From NCBI GenBank assembly GCA_028875055.1, contig JAPPGG010000024.1:1-49333 (forward strand): a stretch of DNA of 49,333 nucleotides. The letters run 5' to 3'. The position numbers and the translations under genes are program-made. The stretch comes from Chloroflexota bacterium. Its GTDB lineage: Bacteria > Chloroflexota > Dehalococcoidia > Lucifugimonadales > UBA3495. Below the pieces are notes generated by a model. That model was not told the DNA's origin, made no database searches, and saw only the letters and a list, made by a program, of their open reading frames with translations. Shown here in pieces: positions 1-6,548 of the stretch. Positions within the stretch are counted from its first letter, which is position 1. Each line of letters starts with the position of its first letter.

Positions 1-17
1 TCTCCAGTTAGTCGCCT

Positions 18-1118
18 TTGCCCGGCCCGGATACGGGCGTAACTCTGCTTTCCACCAACAACGGCGCTGGACAGGTTTCAGCGCACGTGGTCCGGTTCCA
101 ATTGTGCCGGGCGGCGGAGGCCACAGCAAGCGTAGTGGCCAACGGGGCAGTCCTGGAGCGGCCCGACAAACTTGGTCTGCTGTGGAATGCCAGGCAGGGT
201 TGGGGTGAGAAAGGCTTTTCTCTGACTGACGCTTCCAGCGCGGGAATTACACTAAGCACGGTCAACAACGCCAGACGCTGGCTGGCCACCGTCGAAATAT
301 CTCGGCAACTGGGTGGACGTCACAATGCTCCTGGAGGCCATCATGAGGGAGTGGCTGTCAAGTTCACTCCAGAGCAGTTAAACGTTCTTGGGGCAGCCAG
401 CGCCACAAAGCCGGTGGCGTTGCAGTTCAATATTCCGGTTACCGCCGGTATGGTCAACCCGAAACGTATTGGCCAGTATCGATGGGAAGTGGCATTATTC
501 CACGATTCGCCGAACTTTTGCCGGGCTTCCCAGGCGGAAGCCACCTCCAAGATAGTGCCGACTCCGACTTCTGAACCGACTGTCCACCTGTCCAGACCCA
601 TCGTCACGGCCGGTGACTGGGTGACCGTGATGGGGACCGGGTTCACGCCCTTTGCTCCGGTGGAGCGCGTTACGTTGGGCAATAAGGAATGGACTTATGG
701 TCTTGAAGCTCCCGCGGCCACCATAGACGCCTGGGGGACCTTCGAGTTTAGCATCGTGTTTCTTGACTCTAACCAGGGTTCCCACGCCTTGCGAGTGGAG
801 ACCAATGGAGAGGATTCTGCGACGGAGATAGTCATCTATCCTTCGGGTGTCCTCCCTGCTGAGTTTGGGTACAGGGCAGAGAGGTTGAAGGAAATATTGG
901 GGGATAATTTTGTCCGCTCCTTTCACTATAGCCCCGATTTCGGGGAATGGATGTTCTACGATCCGGAACACCCGGAAACAAGCACCTTGAGATGGCTATA
1001 TTCCGGTAAATGCTATTGGATATTGGTCAAGGAGCCAGTGGAAGGGATGGACCTGAATCCGGCCCTGAATCTCACCTGCACCCCCGAAGGCAACTGCTGG
1101 AACCTGGTAGTTTTGTAA
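18..1118 (+). CDS. secreted IPT/TIG-like protein, N-terminus probably incomplete
   Basis: The reading frame opens after a TAG at 9-11, and the first possible start is a TTG at 18 with no ribosome binding site. It shows no signal peptide although the composition looks extracytoplasmic, so the true N-terminus is probably upstream in another frame (frameshift) or outside the window. Residues about 185-275 resemble an IPT/TIG immunoglobulin-like fold (PTVHLSRPIVTAGDWVTVMG, then GTGF). The C-terminal 85 residues contain GDNFVRSFHY, WMFYDPE, YWILVKEP and end with CTPEGNCWNLVVL. I know this type of module as a recurrent C-terminal unit of secreted Chloroflexota proteins. Specific function is unknown; the coding call is firm, the start is not. 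Confidence 0.7.
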   Translation: MPGPDTGVTLLSTNNGAGQVSAHVVRFQLCRAAEATASVVANGAVLERPDKLGLLWNARQGWGEKGFSLTDASSAGITLSTVNNARRWLATVEISRQLGGRHNAPGGHHEGVAVKFTPEQLNVLGAASATKPVALQFNIPVTAGMVNPKRIGQYRWEVALFHDSPNFCRASQAEATSKIVPTPTSEPTVHLSRPIVTAGDWVTVMGTGFTPFAPVERVTLGNKEWTYGLEAPAATIDAWGTFEFSIVFLDSNQGSHALRVETNGEDSATEIVIYPSGVLPAEFGYRAERLKEILGDNFVRSFHYSPDFGEWMFYDPEHPETSTLRWLYSGKCYWILVKEPVEGMDLNPALNLTCTPEGNCWNLVVL

Positions 1119-1130
1119 CGCCGTTTCCCC

Positions 1131-1160
1131 ATTCGCCTCCATTCGTGTATATTCGTGAAC
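1131..1160 (+). repeat. right arm of decamer repeat family (3 units)
   Basis: Three consecutive 10-bp units each begin ATTCG (1131, 1141, 1151), and the last two read ATTCGTG. The same units recur near 2031, 3138, 4184 and 25206, where inverted CACGAAT units precede them. Here only the right arm is seen, just upstream of the FAH-family gene. Confidence 0.8.
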
Positions 1161-1185
1161 AAACCAACAGCAACAGGAGGCAGCC

Positions 1186-1968
1186 ATGATCTGGTGCCGC
1201 TTTGAACGGGAAGGCAGAGTCAGCCACGGCCGCATCGTGGATGACGAAGTAATTGAGGTTGACGGCAGTCCCATCTCCAGTCCCGCGGATACCGGCGTTA
1301 CCTATGCCCTGGGCGAAGTACGCCTGCTGGCCCCCATAGTCCCGCCCATGCTGTACGCCGCCGGGCCCAACCACAACGGCCACGTGGAGGGCATGGCCGC
1401 CCGCCGGGGCGCGCCCCCCAACTACCCCAGGTTCCCCGAACCCAACTTTCGCTCGGTCCACGCCCTCATCGGCACTGAGGAGAACATCGTGATCCCCGCA
1501 GACAGCGCCGGCGCGGTGCAGCCCGAGGGACAGCTGGCGGTGGTGCTGGGTAAGCACGCCCGCAAGGTGACCAGCCGCGAAGAGGCGCTGGACTGCGTTT
1601 TCGGCTACACCATCGCCAACGACATCAGCGAGCGGGTATGGCAGGGCGGCGACCGCACCATGTTCCGGGGCAAGAGCTGCGATACCTTCAAGCCCCTGGG
1701 TCCCTGGATCGTCACCGACCTGCCTCACGACGGTTTCCGCATTATTGTCCGGCACAACGGCGAGGTGTGGGAGGACTTCACCTCGGCCGAGCAGATCTGG
1801 GACGTGCCGACCTGGATCATTGAAATGAGCAAGTACACCACCATGCACCCCGGGGACGTGCTGATGATGGGCACCCAGGGCGCCGACGGCGATATGTTCC
1901 CCGGCGACACAATCGAAGTGGAAATCAGCGGCATCGGCGTCCTGCGCAACTACATTGTCGCCGAGTAA
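1186..1968 (+). CDS. fumarylacetoacetate hydrolase-family protein
   Basis: A 260-residue protein of the FAH superfamily (2-hydroxyhepta-2,4-diene-1,7-dioate isomerase, acylpyruvase or decarboxylase type), which acts on beta-diketo acids in aromatic and keto-acid breakdown using Mg2+. Family landmarks are visible: LYAAGPNHNGHVEGM near residues 62-76, GYTIANDISER around 140-150 with the metal-binding Asp, and RGKSCDTFKPLGPW after it. The usual E-x-E metal pair reads E114-G-Q116, so one carboxylate ligand is a glutamine. ATG at 1186 has AGGAGG about 8 bases upstream. It is followed by a DinB-like gene but is not clearly co-transcribed with it. Exact substrate cannot be told. Confidence 0.9.
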   Translation: MIWCRFEREGRVSHGRIVDDEVIEVDGSPISSPADTGVTYALGEVRLLAPIVPPMLYAAGPNHNGHVEGMAARRGAPPNYPRFPEPNFRSVHALIGTEENIVIPADSAGAVQPEGQLAVVLGKHARKVTSREEALDCVFGYTIANDISERVWQGGDRTMFRGKSCDTFKPLGPWIVTDLPHDGFRIIVRHNGEVWEDFTSAEQIWDVPTWIIEMSKYTTMHPGDVLMMGTQGADGDMFPGDTIEVEISGIGVLRNYIVAE

Positions 1969-1974
1969 GTTTTG

Positions 1975-2049
1975 TCCACGAATGGGCACTAATTATCGCT
2001 AATGGATTAAGTTCAATGTCACTCGTGAAGATTCGTGCCCATTCGTGGA
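1975..2049. repeat. inverted decamer array (hairpin element)
   Basis: A perfect 15-bp inverted repeat, TCCACGAATGGGCAC at 1975-1989 and its complement at 2035-2049, bounds 75 bp. The left arm continues as 10-bp units with AAT in phase (CACGAATGGG, CACTAATTAT, CGCTAATGGA), and the right arm as ATTCGTG units. It sits between the FAH-family and DinB genes. Confidence 0.85.
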
Positions 2050-2071
2050 TTACATAGCAGGAGGAAGCGCT

Positions 2072-2593
2072 ATGACGGCTATGCAGGACCTGATAAAGCA
2101 AGCCTTTGAAACCAACTGGCAGTGGACCGAGCAATACATCGACGGCCTGAGCCAGGAAGAGATTGAATACCGCCCCAACGACCAGTGCCATTCCATCGGC
2201 TTTATCCTGTGGCACTATGGGCGGGCGATGGACCGGTGGGTGCAGTCTCGCGCCAAGGGTGAGCCCCAGCTTTACGAGCAGGGCTGGGCGGAGAGACTGG
2301 GCAAGGACCCCGACCCCAACGATGTCGGCTTCGGCTACGGGCAGGAAGAGCTGGGCAACTGGCGCTGTCCCGACAAGGATGCCCTGGTGGAGTACGCCAA
2401 CGCCATACGGGAAAACACCCTGGAATACCTGTACAGTCTGGACGAGGAAACCATGCTGAGCAAGGGAGTGGTCACCCGCACGGGCGATACCATCAGCGTG
2501 GCCGCCATGTTCTTCCACCTGCTGTGGGAAGTAAACCAGCACGGCGGCCAGGCCGGTTACCTGCGGGGCATGCAGCGGGGGCTGGGGCAGTAG
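2072..2593 (+). CDS. DinB-family (DfsB/YfiT-like) protein
   Basis: A 173-residue four-helix-bundle protein of the DinB superfamily, which includes metal-dependent thiol-S-transferases and many uncharacterised proteins. Histidines fit the three-His metal site: HSIGFILWHYGR near residue 45, then FFHLLWEVNQHGGQAGYLRG near the C-terminus, where the last His precedes the family's typical G-Q-x-x-Y-L-R. ATG at 2072 has AGGAGG 7-8 bases upstream; the in-frame GTG at 2045 lies in the repeat and is less likely. Small-molecule thiol partner and role are unknown. Confidence 0.85.
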   Translation: MTAMQDLIKQAFETNWQWTEQYIDGLSQEEIEYRPNDQCHSIGFILWHYGRAMDRWVQSRAKGEPQLYEQGWAERLGKDPDPNDVGFGYGQEELGNWRCPDKDALVEYANAIRENTLEYLYSLDEETMLSKGVVTRTGDTISVAAMFFHLLWEVNQHGGQAGYLRGMQRGLGQ

Positions 2594-2602
2594 AAGGGAG
2601 AA

Positions 2603-2824
2603 TTAAGTGGTGTGCGCTTGAGGCTTGACCGGTTCCACGCCGTCCTCGGCGCACCAATCCAAGTATTCGTCGACTGATATCTGGAACTCCCGCAGCAGGT
2701 CTTCCGAGTGGTTGGCGTGGAAGGTAGCAATGGGGCAAGGGGCGGTGTTTATGACGCTGCCGCAATAGACTTTCGCTATATCATCATACTCGGTTTCGGC
2801 GATGTATCCCTTGTATTCCATCAT
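2603..2824 (-). CDS. HicB-family antitoxin
   Basis: A 73-residue protein with the partial RNase-H-like fold of HicB antitoxins: it opens with YKGYIAETEYDD, has CGSVINT in the second strand, and continues with SEDLLREFQISVDEYLDWC, ending with EPVKP. HicB proteins bind and neutralise HicA and usually repress their own operon; no separate DNA-binding domain is visible in this short form. Its ATG overlaps the stop of the upstream hicA-like gene (ATGA, 4 bp), so translation is coupled. Compared with typical members it carries a few extra residues (APCPIAT) in the strand after INT. Confidence 0.88.
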   Translation of the reverse strand: MMEYKGYIAETEYDDIAKVYCGSVINTAPCPIATFHANHSEDLLREFQISVDEYLDWCAEDGVEPVKPQAHTT

Positions 2825-3081
2825 GGTGCAACACCTATCGCAGTAAGGAATGTAGCGATGTCCCGGACGGCTCGCCTGTCGAGATAAGGGTTAGGGTGAG
2901 GTTCATGGACCACTATGCGTACTCCGTCTTTACCGATCCTTACCCGAGAGCCCGCCCTCTGGCTGATTTCCACATCTAGCGCCCTTAACAATGACACCAC
3001 TTCTGCCCAACGAATGTCCGATGGGGTAGGCCTGGCGAATATCCGCTCCAGCGTGCGCCGGTGTCTTGTCCTCAAATACAT
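2821..3081 (-). CDS. HicA-family toxin
   Basis: An 86-residue HicA-type mRNA interferase of the short 'HxKTLxxIF' subgroup: RHRRTLERIFARPTPSDIRW, then EVVSLLRALD, then SRVRIGKDGVRIVVHEPHP carrying the dsRBD-like core and the catalytic-type His. It cleaves mRNA when free of HicB. The order toxin then antitoxin with a 4-bp overlap is classical for hicAB. No Shine-Dalgarno is evident: TATAGT lies directly before the ATG on this strand, so translation may begin at the TTG two codons in, or the message may be leaderless. Confidence 0.85.
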   Translation of the reverse strand: MYLRTRHRRTLERIFARPTPSDIRWAEVVSLLRALDVEISQRAGSRVRIGKDGVRIVVHEPHPNPYLDRRAVRDIATFLTAIGVAP

Positions 3082-3105
3082 ACTATACTATCCATGCGGG
3101 CATTC

Positions 3106-3167
3106 TTCCACGAACAGGAAAGAACAATCAACAGTCCATTCGCGAAAATTCGTGCGCATTCGTGGTT
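3106..3167. repeat. inverted decamer array
   Basis: TTCCACGAA at 3106 faces three right-arm units with ATTCG at 3138, 3148 and 3158, exactly 10 bp apart. The array ends about 20 bp before the MBL-hydrolase start, and lies behind the divergent hicA promoter. Confidence 0.75.
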
Positions 3168-3187
3168 CGAAATAGAAGGGAACAACC

Positions 3188-4051
3188 ATGCAAATAACCC
3201 AGCACATCTACAGCACCCACATCATGGAAGACCAGTCCACCTTCGGGGCGATGCACCCCGGGGGTACGCAGATCTACTTTGTGGGCGACCCCAGCGAGAG
3301 CATGGTGCTGGTGGACTCGGGGGAACCCTACCGCCACTGGACCCGCCAGATCCTCGACTACCATGAAGAGCTGGGCCGCCCCACAATGTCTGCCATCCTG
3401 ATAACCCACGGCCACGGCGACCACATCGGGGGACTGGACCGGCTGCAAGAGGCCTTCGGCTGTCCCGTCCGGTGTCATCCCAGGCTGGCCCCGGCCCTGG
3501 AGCAGAGGCTGGGGAGAGGTTGCGTGGTCAAGCTGCGGTCCAGGGAACTGGTCTGGACCGGCAGGCCTGCCGCGAGCCCGGGGCGAGGGGGGCAGGGGGT
3601 TTCCCTGAGAGCCTTGTTCACCCCAGGCCACGAGGACGACCACGTCTGCTACTACCTGCGGGCCGACAACGTCCTTTTCAGCGGGGACAACATCCTGGGC
3701 AACTCGTCCTCCAGCGTGCGCAACCTGAAACAGTACATGGAGTCGCTGGAACTGATGGCCAGACAGCGGCCGGCGATCATCTGCCCCGGCCACGGCCAGA
3801 CGATCCACAACGGCGAGGCCCGCATACGCTGGTACCTTCACCACCGCCAGGAGCGGGAGGACCAGGTGCTGACCGCCCTGGCCGAGGGAGCGGAAACGGT
3901 GGACGAAGCGGTATCAGCGGTCTATCCCCGCAATCTTCGCAAGAACCTGCGGGGCGCCGCCGCCCGAAACGTGAACACCCACCTGGCCAAGCTGCGGGAA
4001 GAGGGGCGCGTCACCGAGAGCCCCGCCACCTACACAGTCAACCACCAGTAA
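3188..4051 (+). CDS. MBL-fold metallohydrolase, LACTB2-like
   Basis: A 287-residue metallo-beta-lactamase-fold hydrolase. Metal motifs are all present: THGHGDHIGG near residue 73 (HxHxDH), FTPGHEDDHVCYYL about residue 140, FSGDNILG about 160 with the bridging Asp, and CPGHG about 199. The C-terminal 70 residues (REREDQVLTALAEGAETVDE, then HLAKLREEGRV) form the winged-helix segment typical of LACTB2-like proteins, which include endoribonucleases and thioesterase-like hydrolases. The start has AGAAGGGAACAACC before ATG, an acceptable but distant binding site. Substrate is not predictable. Confidence 0.9.
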   Translation: MQITQHIYSTHIMEDQSTFGAMHPGGTQIYFVGDPSESMVLVDSGEPYRHWTRQILDYHEELGRPTMSAILITHGHGDHIGGLDRLQEAFGCPVRCHPRLAPALEQRLGRGCVVKLRSRELVWTGRPAASPGRGGQGVSLRALFTPGHEDDHVCYYLRADNVLFSGDNILGNSSSSVRNLKQYMESLELMARQRPAIICPGHGQTIHNGEARIRWYLHHRQEREDQVLTALAEGAETVDEAVSAVYPRNLRKNLRGAAARNVNTHLAKLREEGRVTESPATYTVNHQ

Positions 4052-4075
4052 TCCACGTAGGAAACGAAGGGAGAA

Positions 4076-4202
4076 TCCACGAACGGGCGCGTACTGTCAC
4101 AAATGCTGGATTGCGCATTCTGGCCATCGCACTCGGGAGCCTGACCAGGTCGCGATGACGCCCGGCCAGGCCCATTATCGACCATTCGTGCCCATTCGTG
4201 GA
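4076..4202. repeat. inverted decamer array between convergent genes
   Basis: TCCACGAACGGGC at 4076-4088 faces GCCCATTCGTGGA at 4190-4202 (one mismatch), with an additional ATTCG unit 10 bp earlier at 4184. It fills the gap between the convergent MBL and MDR genes. Confidence 0.8.
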
Positions 4203-4215
4203 AAGGTTGAAGAAA

Positions 4216-5244
4216 CTAACTCTCGATAACCAGCTTGCCGAAGAACTCTCGGGACTCCATTACCCGGTGAGCCTCTGACACCTCCTCCAGGGGGAAGGTC
4301 TGGCCCACGATTCCCTTCAGTTCCCCATTGTTGACGCACTTCATCAGGTCGCCGAAGCTGCGGCGAGTGCGGCCGCCACTGCCCATCAGGTGCAGGGGAC
4401 GTCCCTGCAGGATCGACAGGTCCATATCCGTCCGGGCTCCCGAGGTAACACCGGTAATGACCAGGCGGCCGCCTGGTTTCAGGGACAGCATGTTCTGTTC
4501 CCACACGTCGGCGCCTACCACGTCAAACACCAGGTCCACACCCTTGCCATCAGTCAATTCCCTTACCCGTTCGCTGATATTTGACGTTTCGCGGTAGTTT
4601 ATGACCTCGTCGGCGCCCCACTTCTTCGCCTCTTCGAGCTTCCAGTCGCTGCCGGCGGTGGTGATCACCCTGGCCCCAACCATCTTGGCAATCTGAATGG
4701 CCATGCTGGCCACGCCGCTGCCCGCAGCCTGGATCAGCACGTCGTCCCAGGAACGCACCTGGCCCTGGACCACCATGCACTGCCAGGCCGTATGGCCGGC
4801 CAGGGGAATGGCGGCGGCCTCGGCGTAGCTCATGCCGTCGGGCAGCCTGTAGGCGTTGATGGCCGGCGCGGTTATGTACTCGGCATGGCCGCCGTCCAGG
4901 TCCACGCCAATGCGCTTCTGGGCGATGCAGTACTGGTCGTTTCCGTCAACGCAGTATTCACAGGCGTGGCACTTGGTCCGGTTTTCCAGCAGCACCCGGT
5001 CTCCTGCCTGCAGGTTGGTATTGGCTTCGGGACTGACGGAGACGACTTCTCCCGCCACGTCCATGCCCATGATGCGGGGACTCTGGCCGCTGCGGCCCCG
5101 GTTGCGCATGCCCATGTCTGCCCGGTTCAGGGCGCTGCCATGCACCCGCAGCATCACCTCCCCCGGGGCCACCTCGGGATCGGGCAGGTCGCCATACACC
5201 AGGGCTTCGGGGCCACCCGGTTCCTGCAAATAGACGGCTTTCAT
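4216..5244 (-). CDS. MDR-family zinc-type alcohol dehydrogenase/quinone reductase
   Basis: A 342-residue medium-chain dehydrogenase/reductase. The N-terminal GroES-like domain starts MKAVYLQEPGGPEAL; CHACEYCVDGNDQYC near residue 95 supplies the four structural-zinc cysteines; the Rossmann segment AAGSGVASMAIQIAKMVGAR near 170 and GVDLVFDVVG near 240 follow. It oxidises or reduces small alcohols, aldehydes or enones with NAD(P)H. GTTFPLEEVSEAH-like ending QTFPLEEVSEAHRVMES is family-typical. ATG at 5244 with AGGAGG 8 bases upstream is preferred over the in-frame TTG at 5250. Divergent from the DUF3574 gene. Confidence 0.9.
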   Translation of the reverse strand: MKAVYLQEPGGPEALVYGDLPDPEVAPGEVMLRVHGSALNRADMGMRNRGRSGQSPRIMGMDVAGEVVSVSPEANTNLQAGDRVLLENRTKCHACEYCVDGNDQYCIAQKRIGVDLDGGHAEYITAPAINAYRLPDGMSYAEAAAIPLAGHTAWQCMVVQGQVRSWDDVLIQAAGSGVASMAIQIAKMVGARVITTAGSDWKLEEAKKWGADEVINYRETSNISERVRELTDGKGVDLVFDVVGADVWEQNMLSLKPGGRLVITGVTSGARTDMDLSILQGRPLHLMGSGGRTRRSFGDLMKCVNNGELKGIVGQTFPLEEVSEAHRVMESREFFGKLVIES

Positions 5245-5414
5245 CAGCAAGACCTCCTCAGCTGCGAATGAATGAGTGGCCGCATATTACTAGATGCCGG
5301 TTGCGGGGGTCAAAGTCCCACCTCTTGAGCGCCTCTTTTGACATGCCTCCTGGCGAAAAATAGAATCTAATGCGAATGAGACTGGCGCCATAGGCTGGTG
5401 AGGCTGTTCAGCTT

Positions 5415-5852
5415 TTGACCGCGACGCGAAACACTCTGCTGTGGATTCTGGCCCTGGCTGTTGCCGCCACCGTGGCCTGCGTCCAACAAAGTGAAGAATC
5501 ACTGTCTTGTATCCAGGGCTGGGACCAGGTAACCGAGTACCAGGTCTATTTCGGTCGCAGCGATGCCTCCGGCGCTCCAGGCGCAATTTCCGACCAGGAT
5601 TGGGAACAGTTCCTGGCTGACACGGTAACGCCCCGCTTCCCCGAGGGACTGACCGTTACCGACGGCGCAGGCCAGTGGCGCGACGAGTCCGGTGAGATTC
5701 TTCGGGAGCAATCCAAGGTGCTGACCCTCCTCGTGTGGCCCGACGACACGACCCTGCAACGGCTGGATGAGATTACCGCCGAATACGAGAGCCGTTTCAA
5801 CCAGGAGTCGGTGCTGCTGACTTCCAGCCCTGCCTGCGCCTCATTCAGCTAG
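5415..5852 (+). CDS. DUF3574-family lipoprotein
   Basis: A 145-residue exported protein. Residues 5-22 form a lipoprotein signal ending LALAVAATVAC, with Cys22 as the likely lipidated residue. The mature part matches DUF3574: YQVYFGRSDASG, ISDQDWEQFLADTVTPRFP, GLTVTDGAGQW and LREQSKVLTLL. The family has no established function. No ATG or GTG lies between the upstream TAG (5391) and the signal sequence, so the TTG at 5415 with GTGAGG about 11 bases upstream is the start. Confidence 0.85.
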   Translation: MTATRNTLLWILALAVAATVACVQQSEESLSCIQGWDQVTEYQVYFGRSDASGAPGAISDQDWEQFLADTVTPRFPEGLTVTDGAGQWRDESGEILREQSKVLTLLVWPDDTTLQRLDEITAEYESRFNQESVLLTSSPACASFS

Positions 5853-6292
5853 TCTCGTATGGTCCGCTGGTATCCAGGAAGTTCCGGTGGCCCACGCCTT
5901 GCCGAACTTGCAACGGAGCAGAGGACTTTTCCGAAGCATCTGACACTCGGCAGGGAACTGTTCCTGCCCCTGGCATTGGGTTTCCCAAAGGGCCCGAACT
6001 CTTGGCCGGTGGCCGGGGTTTGCTGCCATGCCGGAGACTTTCGTGACGTGGGCGGCAGAGCCGGGCCAGAGGGCGCTTTCTTCGAACAGCTGGACGCCCA
6101 AACCAATGCGTCGGCTTCAAACGCCCCTCCGGAGCGGGTCATTTGACAGGTTATTGGGTGGGTGGATAGATTGCTGAAATCAGGTAACAACATGCGACAC
6201 GGGCGGCAGGTGTGATGGGTGTAAAATGCATCCAGCGCCGGCAATCGCCGGCAAGTCCATGAGGGCCGGAGACAGGCAATCAGTCCCCCTGA

Positions 6293-6316
6293 CCGCTCTG
6301 CCGAGCGGGGTTTATT
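6293..6316 (+). terminator. possible weak intrinsic terminator
   Basis: A 6-bp stem CCGCTC/GAGCGG with a TGCC loop is followed by GGTTTATT. It lies 440 bp beyond the nearest upstream gene, so its role is uncertain. Confidence 0.35.
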
Positions 6317-6471
6317 GAATTACAGTGCCGATTTATACTCTCAGGAGCCCTGTATATCGTGAGGGCCTTCCGGTTTGGTGGTCCCCTGCACGGGAAGCCT
6401 TTTGAAAATCCTACACCGGGCTGATGGTTCTATTCAGGGGAAAGACCTGAAGCGGCCCCACCCCTCCTCAC

Positions 6472-6490
6472 CTTTTCCCTTAAGGGGAAG
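6472..6490. repeat. REP-like hairpin
   Basis: CTTTTCCC, a TTAA loop and GGGGAAGA form a hairpin preceded by CCCCACCCCTCCTCACC. The same composition recurs at 11197-11290, 35846-35885 and 49291-49333. Confidence 0.5.
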
Positions 6491-6548
6491 AGATTTTGAA
6501 ATGGCCCCTGAGCAGAGAACAGACATCCCTGGCTGAAGAAAGTGCGAT

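Larger units (their letters stand above)
5853..6548. other. gene-poor spacer with hairpins
   Basis: No supportable gene. Several overlapping short frames exist on both strands without binding sites or family resemblance. Seen here: a small palindrome GCCGGCAATCGCCGGC at 6237-6252, a possible intrinsic terminator (stem CCGCTC/GAGCGG, then GGTTTATT) at 6293-6316, and a REP-like hairpin at 6472-6490 near the MMPL start. Confidence 0.6.

Noticed and set aside
5859-6146. 95-codon open frame after the DUF3574 gene
   Set aside because: No binding site, no recognisable family, and three other frames are equally open on the opposite strand; typical of GC-rich spacer.
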